From Dysgonomonas sp. BGC7 (lineage in GTDB: Bacteria; Bacteroidota; Bacteroidia; Bacteroidales; Dysgonomonadaceae), in the NCBI RefSeq assembly GCF_001261735.1, contig NZ_CVRP01000010.1, positions 62,001 through 126,000 of the forward strand: a DNA stretch of 64,000 nt, given 5' to 3'. Both the position numbers and the translations under genes were made by a program. This document shows, one piece after another, positions 1-10,500 of the stretch (positions are counted from its first letter, which is position 1; each line of letters begins with the position of its first letter). The notes under the pieces were generated by a model. The model saw only the letters and a program-made list of their open reading frames with translations, did no database searches and was not told the DNA's origin.

Positions 1-1191
1 GGTTGGGACGAAATTCTCGAAGGAGGACTAGCTCCATCAGCAACAGTAATGAGCTGGCGTGGCGAAGAAGGGGGAATTGCCGCAGGAAATATGGGGCATG
101 ATGTTATAATGACGCCAGGAAGATGGTTGTATTTAGATGCGTTTCAGGCAGATGAAAAATTATCACCGATTGGTATCGGAAATAATTATATACCGATTGC
201 TACTACCTATAGTTACGATCCTGTACCCGATCAATTAGCTAAAGATAAGCAGCATCATATATTAGGTGTGCAAGCTAATGTATGGACGGAATATATGTAT
301 GAACCTGAAATTATAGAGAATTATACATATCCTCGTATACTGGCTTTAGCTGAAATAGCTTGGTCAGCATTATCCCGTAAAGATTATAAAGATTTTGAAC
401 GTCGTCTGGATAATGGCAGAGTACGTTTAGATATGCACAATATCAATTATTTTATTCCGCAACCTCAGGATATTGGTGCGCCTTCATGTAATTTTGTGGC
501 TTTTGTAGATTCTGCGATTGTTGCTCTGGAAACATTAGAGCCAATGAAAATTGTATATACTACTGATGGAACAGAACCAAATGAAAAATCGACAGAATAT
601 AAATGCCCTCTTTCTATAAAAGAAAATACAGTGTTTAAAACTCGTTCAATCCTCCTTTCGGGTAAAAAGGGGGAAGTGCGTACTATTACATACCAAAAGC
701 AATCTTATGCCCCGGCTGTAATGAGAGAAATAGGATATAAGTCGGGACTAAAAGCCGAATATTACCAAGGAATAATGCATAAAGTCGCACAATTACAAAA
801 TAAGATTCCGAGTGAGACGGAATATATTGCTGCTCCTCAAGATGCTAAGCATTGGATTAAAGGACATGGGGAATATCCTGTCGATGAAAATTACAATGTT
901 GTCCTTAGCGGTTATATTGATATTCCCGAAGATGGGATATATTTCATCAATACTTTGGCTGTTCAACTTTGGCTAGATGGAAAATTATTGATATCGAATG
1001 AAAATACTGTTGTTCGTCAGTCTCATGCAGATAGTTCTATAGCATTGGCAAAAGGATTGCATGAAGTAAAGATGATAAAACTTTCGGGTATCATTGGTGG
1101 ATGGGCTCCAATGTGGAATCAACTATTTATTAAAATGCGAAAATTAGGAGAACCACACTTCACGCTACTTGATGCATCTTATTATAAATAG
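1..1191 (+). CDS. Beta-N-acetylhexosaminidase, GH20 family (3' part)
   Basis: The gene is cut by the window start; the frame is open from base 1, so the first in-frame ATG at 49 is internal. It would hydrolyse terminal beta-linked GlcNAc/GalNAc from glycans, probably in the periplasm or at the cell surface. The visible part begins in the C-terminal half of the GH20 barrel (GWDEILEGG, then VMSWRGEEGG, then GVQANVWTEYM and the closing LALAEIAWS motif). After the barrel there is a chitobiase-type C-terminal beta domain (about residues 155-225 of the visible part, YTTDGTEPN) and a final PA14-like or carbohydrate-binding beta domain. A hairpin terminator follows at 1224, so it is not in one transcript with the mannan locus. 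The family call is firm; the exact substrate is unknown. Confidence 0.93.
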   Translation, partial: GWDEILEGGLAPSATVMSWRGEEGGIAAGNMGHDVIMTPGRWLYLDAFQADEKLSPIGIGNNYIPIATTYSYDPVPDQLAKDKQHHILGVQANVWTEYMYEPEIIENYTYPRILALAEIAWSALSRKDYKDFERRLDNGRVRLDMHNINYFIPQPQDIGAPSCNFVAFVDSAIVALETLEPMKIVYTTDGTEPNEKSTEYKCPLSIKENTVFKTRSILLSGKKGEVRTITYQKQSYAPAVMREIGYKSGLKAEYYQGIMHKVAQLQNKIPSETEYIAAPQDAKHWIKGHGEYPVDENYNVVLSGYIDIPEDGIYFINTLAVQLWLDGKLLISNENTVVRQSHADSSIALAKGLHEVKMIKLSGIIGGWAPMWNQLFIKMRKLGEPHFTLLDASYYK

Positions 1192-1223
1192 GAAGTAATA
1201 AGATTGATAGAAATTAAAGAAAG

Positions 1224-1262
1224 TGCCCTTAAAGGTTAGATATAGCTTTTAAGGGCATTTTG
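1224..1262. terminator. Bidirectional hairpin terminator
   Basis: A perfect 10-bp stem (TGCCCTTAAA at 1224-1233, TTTAAGGGCA at 1248-1257) is followed by T residues. It lies between the convergent ends of the GH20 gene and the minus-strand regulator and can serve both. Confidence 0.8.
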
Positions 1263-1270
1263 TATTGTTT

Positions 1271-3772
1271 TTAGCCTTGAGATAAATCCTGAAACGAATA
1301 GGGATAGTCACTTCCCATCGTCTTTTTATATTCTACGACAAAAGACATATATCTCAATCTGGCTTCATTTTCCATTTTTAAACCTAATAAGGCCTTTATT
1401 TCATACGATAAGGCGCTATCGTTTAAAGTATCTATATTGAATATTGCTTCGGCTAATTCTATTGTTGTATGATGCGTCTTAGCTATATGGCTTTTTTCTA
1501 TTTCATTTAATAATAGAGGTTCTAGATGACCTTCTATTGAAGCTTTAATAGAATCAAATAACGGATGATCGGAATGTTCCAGAAATTTACCCCTATTTAA
1601 AATAGTCAATAATTCTTCTTTCTCTTTCTCAATATTGATATTGGATGATATAATTTGAATACATCTGGTGTAGTCACAATAAAACTCTTCAGTCTGTACA
1701 ATTCTGAAATAGCCTTTGTTGTAAACTAATTCTACTCCATCAAGCTCGCTCAGGGCTTTGCGTAAATGATTGATGGTAACACCTCTCGAATTTTTAACTT
1801 TATCTTCAGCTTTCTCCGGCCATAAGATATTGCTTAACCGCTGAGAAGTTATACCATCCCCGTTACTGTGTTCTAAAATCAGACAAAAAGTTTGTTTGAG
1901 CCTGGTGCTAAAAAGATGTGTAATGTCCTTCTTCGATCTGTCGAACACCATAAATTCGCCAAAGAGATAGATTGAATTAGGTCTTATTATATTTTCTTTC
2001 TCTTTGAATGGATATCCCGAAGTCAACTTTTGATTGATAATATGTTTTTTTCTATATTTCCTATATACTAAATAACCGACAATAGAATAACATACAACTA
2101 AAAATAAGAGAATAAGAAAGATATTTACAGAACCTGAATTTCGAGGGTAATTACCTAGTTCTTCTGCTGAAATAGGAGGGAATGCCAGAGAATAAACCTT
2201 TATATTAGATGTTATATCGTCTTTAGATTCTTGTACAATGACAAATAAACTACTTAGCTGTTTATCATAAAAAAGTTTTGCATTTGTAGTAATCTTATCC
2301 GAATAGATTGGAATAGAGTCCCCTAGTATTTGATATGCCCCGTCTTTCAACGAAAATTCGTACAGTTTCAAGAACGACTCAGAAACATGTTCCGGATAAC
2401 ATAATGCATAGAAACAAGAATCACCTGATAAAATTAGATTTCTGGCGGGAACAACATTATCTCCTTTCCATGATATTTGCCAAAGTTTTGTTATAGCTTT
2501 TGTCTCAAAGTTTACTTTATATAAGTCATACAGATACTTACGTCCTACAATATGTTCACCTGCTTCATTACCCATACCACCGAATATATAGGCTGAGCTT
2601 TCTTTCACATTGTAAGAAGTTGACAAAAAATAACGAGGGAAAATTATATCCCCTCCAAATTTATCTAGAGTTTTCCATTTGGCTGAATCCACATTATAGG
2701 AATAAAACTTGCTGCTATACATATTATTTCCATATCCGCCAAATATTATCTGTTCTTGCTTGCTGCTGTTGTAAAAAGTACCATGATGGTGTAATTCCCG
2801 TTGCAGCTGGTCGTGGCTTTCCACTGTCCATTCGTAGGAATTCAGGTCTAAACAGGCAACGGTTGATCCTGTATAAGGTCTGTTGTAATATACTTCATAA
2901 ACATAAAGCTTATTATGTTCTGTATCTATAAAATTAGTTGCTAACACAAGATCTACAGGACATTTTTTCTCAAAAGCTATTTTCTTTGTTTCATTCGTTT
3001 TAGTATTAAATATAAATATAGAATCTCTATTGAAATAATATATTTCTTTTTTAGCTTCATTGTAGTTAGAACCAGCTATAGATTGTGAACTGGCTGATGT
3101 AATAAGCTTCCACCGATATGCATCATTAATTAACCACTCAGGATTTGAAACTTCTCCGATAGCTTCTCCTTGACTATCGTGCACTATACTACCTTCATTT
3201 TCTTTAAGAGGAAAATCATAATTATTCTTATTATTTCCTATCGACAATTGTTTGATAGCAAAAGATGGAACATCTATGATATAATCACTTTTACCAAAAA
3301 TTATTTCGGGTTCATACAACTTTGGTAAGTTTAAGTTTTTTACTCTGAATTTATGATTATGAATAGACAATTCTATAGAATTATTTGTTAGATCAAAAGT
3401 AATTTTAACTTTGACCCAACTAAAGTTTATTAGTTCATTCTTGTCTATCTCTGTAACAATCAGGCTGCTTCTTCCTTCTTCGTTGAATCTAAATACACAA
3501 TGCCCTTCGTGACCTTCATAAAGAAAGTTGTAAATTTTATCGTCGTTTTTATTTTTAATTCGCACAATATGTCCGACTCTAGTCTGATAATCCAATGATA
3601 AGAAAAAATCTATATCAAAATTATCAGTAAAAGATACTGACTTATGGTTAAACACATCGAATGATGTGCGTTTATCTATTGGCTGTTCATTTCCGCTAAA
3701 TTTTAACCCCTGAGCAATAGCTGATTGGACAACAAATATGTAAAGTATAAAAAATACATGCCAAAATCTCAT
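1271..3772 (-). CDS. Membrane-spanning Kelch/SARP-like transcriptional regulator
   Basis: 833 aa. Order of parts: an N-terminal signal peptide; a LamG-like beta domain (about 30-190); Kelch or galactose-oxidase-like repeats (about 225-530, with FGGYGNNMYSS and IFGGMGNEAGEH); one transmembrane helix (about 547-570) followed by basic residues; a winged-helix domain of the OmpR/SARP type (about 600-690, FSTRLKQTF, LSNILWP, GVTINHLRKAL); and a helical domain like the bacterial transcriptional activator domain. The sensor would face the periplasm and the DNA-binding part the cytoplasm, in a single chain. It stands divergent to the mannan locus, so it is the likely regulator of that locus. The domains are visible; the target and ligand are inferred. 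Confidence 0.8.
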   Translation of the reverse strand: MRFWHVFFILYIFVVQSAIAQGLKFSGNEQPIDKRTSFDVFNHKSVSFTDNFDIDFFLSLDYQTRVGHIVRIKNKNDDKIYNFLYEGHEGHCVFRFNEEGRSSLIVTEIDKNELINFSWVKVKITFDLTNNSIELSIHNHKFRVKNLNLPKLYEPEIIFGKSDYIIDVPSFAIKQLSIGNNKNNYDFPLKENEGSIVHDSQGEAIGEVSNPEWLINDAYRWKLITSASSQSIAGSNYNEAKKEIYYFNRDSIFIFNTKTNETKKIAFEKKCPVDLVLATNFIDTEHNKLYVYEVYYNRPYTGSTVACLDLNSYEWTVESHDQLQRELHHHGTFYNSSKQEQIIFGGYGNNMYSSKFYSYNVDSAKWKTLDKFGGDIIFPRYFLSTSYNVKESSAYIFGGMGNEAGEHIVGRKYLYDLYKVNFETKAITKLWQISWKGDNVVPARNLILSGDSCFYALCYPEHVSESFLKLYEFSLKDGAYQILGDSIPIYSDKITTNAKLFYDKQLSSLFVIVQESKDDITSNIKVYSLAFPPISAEELGNYPRNSGSVNIFLILLFLVVCYSIVGYLVYRKYRKKHIINQKLTSGYPFKEKENIIRPNSIYLFGEFMVFDRSKKDITHLFSTRLKQTFCLILEHSNGDGITSQRLSNILWPEKAEDKVKNSRGVTINHLRKALSELDGVELVYNKGYFRIVQTEEFYCDYTRCIQIISSNINIEKEKEELLTILNRGKFLEHSDHPLFDSIKASIEGHLEPLLLNEIEKSHIAKTHHTTIELAEAIFNIDTLNDSALSYEIKALLGLKMENEARLRYMSFVVEYKKTMGSDYPYSFQDLSQG

Positions 3773-4253
3773 AGAGGTGGGTATAAGATAGATTCAGTTA
3801 ATCGTTAGTAATTACTTTAGATAGAAATTCTTTTGTTTCTATATGTTTTAATTATATAAATATTATATATGAAAGTAAAAATAAGAAAAATATCGGCAAA
3901 GAAAAAACTTTATTTTATTACTAATCGTTTATGGTAAGCCAATTCGTTCATTAATGGCATTTCGTTATATAAATATGAGTGGTTAATGTTTTTTATTGGT
4001 TAATAACCCTGTTTTAACCGTAATTTTAACCGATAGATATGACTTTTGATAAAAATATTAAATACCTGATCAAAATATTAAATATCATGAAAGTCTATCC
4101 ATGCATTCGGACTCGAAAAATATCTCTGTCTAATATTATTAAAAATTAAAGCATAAAATGAATATGGAGAAAATGGTTTTATTTTCCATATTGTAATATA
4201 CCTATCCTTAATTATGTCTAATATGTCTAATTTTTTAACCCATTAAGTAAAAC
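3773..4253. other. Divergent intergenic region upstream of the mannan locus
   Basis: About 480 very AT-rich bases with no gene. The promoters of the regulator and of the mannan operon should lie here, and probably the operator too, but I found no clear TTG-N19-TAnnTTTG match on either strand. The leader just before the first operon gene repeats a TATGTCTAAT phrase near 4213-4230 (TAATTATGTCTAATATGTCTAAT). Confidence 0.5.
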
Positions 4254-6077
4254 ATGGAACTAATAAAAAACTTGCGAGCATTTATGTTTGCCGTCTTATT
4301 GGGAACTGTTGTGTCTTTTGCAATTACCTCTTGTAGCGATGACAATGATGATTCTACAAGCTATGCGCATGGAACAGTTTCGGGGACAGTTACAGATGAA
4401 GTTGGCAACCCCATAGAGGGAGCCTCTGTTGTTGTATCAGGAGTAGATAATGTAGTAACAACTGATAATGAAGGTTTCTTTTCAGTGAGTAATGTTACAG
4501 TTCAGAGTCATAGTATAACTTTTACCAAGAAAGGTAGAGAAACTATAAGCACTACTATTACTGCCAAAACTTTTGCTAAGGGAGGTGGCAATACAGCAGC
4601 GGTAACAGTTGCGATGCTGGATGCATCCTCTCAAATTGTAGGGGTTGTTTATAATGCAAAAAACAATAATGTTCCTTTTGCGGGAGTGACAGTAAGTATA
4701 AACTCTTCGAAACAAACTGTTACCGGAAGTGACGGTACGTTTGTTATAGAAGACATAAGAACAAATGATTATACCATCTCCTTTGCCAAAGAAGGATATA
4801 CTACAATCTCTAAGAAAGTTACTAAAGGTAGCTTTATTGATAAAATATCTACAGTAGAGCCGATATTCATGGGGCGTGTAGAGCTCCTTCGAGGATTGAC
4901 TGCCGATGATTTAGCCGAAGCCGACAAGTGGTATTATAATGAGTATAGAGGAGGTCGAAATGGAGATGCCTACCCTCATTGGGACTGGTCGACAGATTAT
5001 ATGTGTACATTCAGCTTTGTAGGACAATGGGAAGAACAGAATGAAGGAACTACTTTGCAGGTAAGAAACAGTAAAGTGGAACAAGGTAACCCGGCAGATC
5101 TCGAAGTATTTGATTCCTACACTTATGGTAGTAAATTAATAACAGAAGATAACAAAATAATGTCATTGAGGGTTCGTACTCACAGTACAAGCAGTGATGC
5201 TCCTGCATATTTTGGTGTACAAGTTGTAGATTTATCTCAAAGTGATCCCGCGGCTGTAAAGATAGGGAATACAAATACATTACATTCGGGTGATTATAAA
5301 GACTTCGAATATGACCTGAGCGCCTATGTCGGAAAAGAAGTTGTTATAGCTATAGGTATTTATCGTCAATCGGAAGGAGACTATTACAAACAGCTCGTAC
5401 TTCGTGCTATTCGTTTTGCAGACCGAAAGGTTGAAGGATGGGGTTGGTTGCCGGGAACAGAAGTTGTCAACGGCTGGAAGCTGACTCAAGAAATGGTTCG
5501 TTCTACAATGACTCAATCAAATAAGTCATTTACAGGCATCAGTCCGGTAAGTGGAAATAGAGATAGTTATGCAGATGCTTATCGTTCTTGGAAAAATGTT
5601 CGTCATGTTGCAGGAGAGTGGTCACTTGTTCCTGTAAAGAAAGACCCAGAAGTATTTCCTTCCGAAGGTTATATAATCAAGACCCGCAACGATTCGGAAA
5701 TAAGCACTACTGTTCCTGAATCATATCTGTATTCTAAATTTGCTATTGCCTCAGGACGTAATACATTGACCTTGCGTGTACGTAATTTCAGCAGCAATTA
5801 TACTTACTTCAAACTTAGTGCTGTAGAAGAAAGTGGAACAGTAACGCATCTTAGTCCGCAAAGTGCGAATGCTCAGAGCCAATCCGCAGCAGCCGATGGA
5901 TGTTGGAAATTCGTACACCAATCAGGAGGAGCAGGAGATCCTGCCGGTTATGCTTCATTTGTTTACGACTTATCACAATTCAATGGGAAAAATGTGGTAT
6001 TGACATTGGGAGTTTATAATTGTGTGCCAAACTCAGGAGAAAATAAACTGGCTATATATAAAATTGATTTACAGTAA
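4254..6077 (+). CDS. Surface lipoprotein with carboxypeptidase-regulatory-like domains
   Basis: 607 aa with a type II signal peptide (FAITSC then SDDNDD; the acidic run after the cysteine is typical of export to the outer leaflet). Two carboxypeptidase-D regulatory-like beta domains follow (about 40-115 and 127-205). The C-terminal two thirds contain two related beta-sandwich-like halves, seen in the repeated pattern of LxLRVRxxS, a FGVQV or FKLSA strand, then FxYDLSxxxGKxVVxxxGxY. This looks like a glycan-binding surface protein rather than an enzyme. It is the first gene of the mannan operon, 8 bases before GH76. I do not recognise a named family for the C-terminal part. Confidence 0.7.
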   Translation: MELIKNLRAFMFAVLLGTVVSFAITSCSDDNDDSTSYAHGTVSGTVTDEVGNPIEGASVVVSGVDNVVTTDNEGFFSVSNVTVQSHSITFTKKGRETISTTITAKTFAKGGGNTAAVTVAMLDASSQIVGVVYNAKNNNVPFAGVTVSINSSKQTVTGSDGTFVIEDIRTNDYTISFAKEGYTTISKKVTKGSFIDKISTVEPIFMGRVELLRGLTADDLAEADKWYYNEYRGGRNGDAYPHWDWSTDYMCTFSFVGQWEEQNEGTTLQVRNSKVEQGNPADLEVFDSYTYGSKLITEDNKIMSLRVRTHSTSSDAPAYFGVQVVDLSQSDPAAVKIGNTNTLHSGDYKDFEYDLSAYVGKEVVIAIGIYRQSEGDYYKQLVLRAIRFADRKVEGWGWLPGTEVVNGWKLTQEMVRSTMTQSNKSFTGISPVSGNRDSYADAYRSWKNVRHVAGEWSLVPVKKDPEVFPSEGYIIKTRNDSEISTTVPESYLYSKFAIASGRNTLTLRVRNFSSNYTYFKLSAVEESGTVTHLSPQSANAQSQSAAADGCWKFVHQSGGAGDPAGYASFVYDLSQFNGKNVVLTLGVYNCVPNSGENKLAIYKIDLQ

Positions 6078-6085
6078 ATAATATA

Positions 6086-7567
6086 ATGTCTAAGAATATG
6101 ATAAAAAAGATATTAAGCACCTTAATCGGCTGTTTGTTTGTGGCAACCATAACAATGGCATGTAGCGATAATACGAATGATGATCCTAAGAAACCTGAGA
6201 TTCCTGACACAAAGGATCCTCAAAGTGTTGCTAAACAAAATTTGGAAAGATCTATACAGTTGGCAGATAATACATTCACTAAATATTTTGTTGCAGATGG
6301 CACGGCCATGGCACGGTTTTATAATCCATACACAAGTAGTGTTTCGGGAGAAAAAGCCAGTGTTTGGATGTATACCTCTTCTATCGAAGCAGTAAATGCT
6401 ATTCTGGCCGGTCTTCAAGCGCAAAAAAGTCAAGGAGACGCAACTCTTTATGATAAGCACTTCAGCCGTTATTCAGATTTGCTGTCTAAGCTGTATACTA
6501 ACTTAGATTACTATATGGGAACATATACGTTGACTTCTTTTACTCAAGAAAAGTCGTGGTCTATTTATGGGGTGAATCGTGCAAATGAAAAAGGTCAGGC
6601 AAATGTGTCGGGCATAGAGAATGTGTATGACGATCAGATGTGGCTTATTCGCGAAATGATAGAAGCCTATAAATTAACAGGGAAGGCCGAATATTTGAAA
6701 AAAGCTGAATATTTGACTTCGTATGTATTAGATGGATGGGACACAACCCGAGATGAGAATGGAAATGAAAATGGAGGTATCCCTTGGGGGCCGGGTTATG
6801 TAACTAAACATGCATGTAGTAATGGGCCAATTGTTAGTCCCCTGGTGTGGCTGCATGAGTTGTATGCTGAGAAATCGGACGAAATCGAATATCGTTATAT
6901 AGATGCTACCGATAAGAAAACCCGAAAATCTGAAATGATTAAGAAAAGCAACTATTATCTTAATTATGCAAAAAAGATATATCAATGGCAGAAAGAAATA
7001 TTGATGATGTCGGAAGGTGTATTTTTTGATATGCGTGGAGGATGTGAGCCTAGTTGCGATGTAGCATATGAATATGTAAATCAAGTGAAATACCGTAAAA
7101 ACACCAGATTGACAAGAAGCGAAGGCGCAGCCTACTCATACAATACAGGAACAATGATTTCAGGAGCGACTGACCTATACAGAGTAACTAAAGATGCAAC
7201 ATACTTGGCAGACGCAAAAAGAATGGGTGACGATAGTTTCAAGTATTTTGCCGGCAAAGGAAAAGAGCTTATAGGATATTATACATATGATGTCAGTGGT
7301 TTCAATAATTGGTTTAATGGAGTATTGATGCGCAGCTATGTAGAATTATATCCTTCATATATAAATATGAAATCATATATCAATAGTTTTCAGCAAAATC
7401 TTGATTATGGATATGAGAACTTCCAATACGAAGGTCTCTTACCGGTAAACCTTTTGTCGGGCTGGGAGAACAATAAGAATGACAATAATATAGAAGGTAT
7501 GTTTATGTTTACATTTGCAGCCGAATATGCTATCCTGTCTAAATACGAATTAGAGAACAATAAATAA
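6086..7567 (+). CDS. GH76 alpha-1,6-mannanase lipoprotein
   Basis: 493 aa. The signal peptide has a lipobox (ITMAC) with an acidic tail (SDNTNDDP), so the enzyme is probably anchored at the cell surface. GH76 endo-alpha-1,6-mannanases cut the backbone of yeast-type alpha-mannan. The family's paired catalytic aspartates fit YDDQMW (about residues 181-186); CSNGPIVSPLVWL (about 244) and YSYNTGTMISGATDLY near residue 345 are further family blocks. Its place beside SusC/SusD, GH92 and GH125 supports a mannan role. An alternative start is the ATG at 6098. Family call good; surface location inferred. Confidence 0.85.
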   Translation: MSKNMIKKILSTLIGCLFVATITMACSDNTNDDPKKPEIPDTKDPQSVAKQNLERSIQLADNTFTKYFVADGTAMARFYNPYTSSVSGEKASVWMYTSSIEAVNAILAGLQAQKSQGDATLYDKHFSRYSDLLSKLYTNLDYYMGTYTLTSFTQEKSWSIYGVNRANEKGQANVSGIENVYDDQMWLIREMIEAYKLTGKAEYLKKAEYLTSYVLDGWDTTRDENGNENGGIPWGPGYVTKHACSNGPIVSPLVWLHELYAEKSDEIEYRYIDATDKKTRKSEMIKKSNYYLNYAKKIYQWQKEILMMSEGVFFDMRGGCEPSCDVAYEYVNQVKYRKNTRLTRSEGAAYSYNTGTMISGATDLYRVTKDATYLADAKRMGDDSFKYFAGKGKELIGYYTYDVSGFNNWFNGVLMRSYVELYPSYINMKSYINSFQQNLDYGYENFQYEGLLPVNLLSGWENNKNDNNIEGMFMFTFAAEYAILSKYELENNK

Positions 7568-7586
7568 ATTAAAAAATATTGCTATT

Positions 7587-10500
7587 ATGATGGAAAAGCA
7601 ATGCGCAAAAAACTTTCGAAGTAGAGTTTTATTGATGCTTCTAATTCTTTGTGCCCCATTGTCTCTTTTGGCACAGAATAAGAAGATATCGGGTGTAGTA
7701 GTTGATAACAACAATGAAACATTGATAGGAGTATCTATAACAGTTAAGAATGCAAATAAAAGCACTGGTACAGTTACAGATGTTGATGGACGCTATACTA
7801 TTGAGGCTGCTAGTGATGCCACACTGGTATTCAGCTATATCGGATTTGGAACAAAAGAAGAAAAAGTAGCAGGACGCACTCAAATCAATGTTATAATGCT
7901 CGTTGACAATGTTGTATTCGATGATGTCGTTGTTGTGGGCTATGGTGTTCAGAAGAAAGTTACTTTGAGTGGTGCAGTAGCAGGAGTAAAAGGTTCGGAA
8001 ATGCTGCAAACCAAAAACGAAAACCCGCAGAATATGCTTACCGGTAAAATATCGGGAGTGCGTGTATGGCAAAAAAGTGCGGAGCCGGGATCATACAGTG
8101 CAAATTTTGACATTAGAGGTATGGGAACTCCGTTGGTTATCATTGATGGTATTCCTCGTACAATAGAAGATTTTCAGCGTATTAATCCAAATGACATTGA
8201 TGATATATCTGTATTGAAAGACGCTTCTGCGGCTATTTATGGTGTTCGTTCGGCCAATGGTGTTGTTTTAGTTACTACCAAAAATGGAAAAGAGGGTAAG
8301 ATGGAAATCTCTTACAATGGATCTTATACTTTTCAGAAACCTTCGGGAATGCCTACATTGGCCAACGCTTATGATGCAATGACTTTGTACAACGAAAAGT
8401 CGATGAATAATGTAAATGGAGGTAGTATTATTTATGGACAGGATGCGTTCGATGCTTTTCGTAACGGAACACGTCGTACTACTGATTGGACTTCTCTGCT
8501 ATTCTCTGATTATTCTCCACAAACGCAGCATGACATAAGTATTTCCGGAGGTAACGAAAAATTGAAATATTTTTTTGGGGCAGGCTACTTCTTTCAAGAA
8601 GGATTTTTCAAATCGGGAGATTTGAATTATAATAAGTTCAATCTTCGCTCTAACATTAATGCAACGATTGTAAAAGGGTTAACATTGGATGTAAACTTAA
8701 GCGGAATGGCAGATGAACAACATAATCCTTATGCAAGTTCGGTTAATATTATTCGCAACTACTGGAAGCAAGGTGTATTATATCCTGCTTATGCAGATCC
8801 TGAAAACACTATGCTAAACTATGATGGACTCGATCTGGAGCAAAATACGGTAGCAATGATCGATTCTGATATTTCAGGCTACAGAAAATATAAGAAGAAA
8901 AGTTTTCAATCATCAGCTTCATTAAATTTTGATTTCGCCACATTGGATAGTAATCTCAAAGGATTAACTGCTAAAGCTTTGATTGGTTATGACTACCATA
9001 CAAACAATAATACAATTTTTAGAAAAGAGTATTATCAGTATGCTTATAATTCGAAAACGAATTCATACGACAAAAAAGTTTATGGAGACAGTTCTCCAAG
9101 TCAGATAAAGCGTGAGTTTTATGATAAACAACAGATATTAAGTCAGTTTGTTCTAAACTATGACCGTACATTCAATGAGCTTCACAAAATAGGAGGATTG
9201 ATAGGATGGGAGACTCAGAAAAATGACGGAGACAATTTCTATGGATTGAAGAATCTGGCATTCGGAACAGACCACCTTTTGGCTGGTGTAGAAGAGGGAC
9301 AGATGACAGGGATGTCTTCTAAAATAGGAGATTATTATGATGAAGCTAAATCGGCACTTATCGGTAGGCTCAATTATGATTATGGTAGCCGATACATTGT
9401 TGAGGCTCAGTTTCGTTATGATGGTTCATCACGATTTGCAAAAGGACATAAATGGGGATTCTTCCCATCAGCATCGGCTGCATGGCGTCTTTCCGAAGAA
9501 CCCTTCTTCAAGTCAATATCAGCATTGTCTTTTGTTGAACAATTAAAATTCAGAACCAGTTATGGTATATTAGGTGACGACTTAGCTGATAGCTGGGATT
9601 ATGAATGGTTACCGGGATATACCTATCCGGCAACAGGTAACAACTCGGAGCAAGGATATTATGATAATTATGCTCCCGGATACATATTTGGAGGACAATT
9701 TGTAACCGGTGTTACTCCCAAAGCATTACCTAATGAAGCTATAACATGGTACGAAGCTAAAACATTCAACGCAGGTGTCGACTTTGATGGATGGAACAGT
9801 CTCTTTGGTTTCTCTTTAGACTATTTTGACAGACGACGCTCTGGGCTATTTGCTCGCAATACGTCTGAATTTCCAACTGTGATCGGTGCAACTGCTCCTA
9901 ATGAGAACAAGAATAGCGATCGTCAGTTTGGTTTAGAACTGGAGTTGAGACATAAAAATAAGATCAATGATTTAACCTATAACATAAAAGGTATTGCAAC
10001 TGTTACCCGTACTAAATATCTGACAGCAGTACAAAATGGGCCTTATAAGAATTCTTACGATAAATGGCGTAAAGATAATCTGAACAACCGTTATCAAGGA
10101 GTTCAATTTGGTTACGAATCGGCAGGACGTTTTAATAATTGGAATGATATCTGGTATTATCCGATTTATACAGAAAAAGATGTATTACCCGGCGATTATA
10201 AATATCAGGATTGGAACGGCGATGGAGAAATCAACAGTCAGGATGAACATCCTTTTGCTTTCGATCAAACACCTTGGGTTAATTTCAGTTTGAATATGAA
10301 CTTTCAATATAAAAACTTCGATTTGAATTTATTATTTCAAGGCTCAGCATTAGGGTCAATGGAGTATAAAGAGCCACTTTATTCTATATGGGGTACCAAT
10401 GGCGGAGGAACACTGAAACAATATTTGGATCGCTGGCATCCGGTAGATCCTACTGCCGACCCTTATGATCCTGCTACAGAATGGGTAAGTGGATATTATG

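Noticed and set aside
2500-2931. 143-codon plus-strand open frame inside the Kelch regulator
   Set aside because: It is antisense to a clear Kelch-domain gene, rich in His, Tyr and Cys in no order, and resembles no protein.
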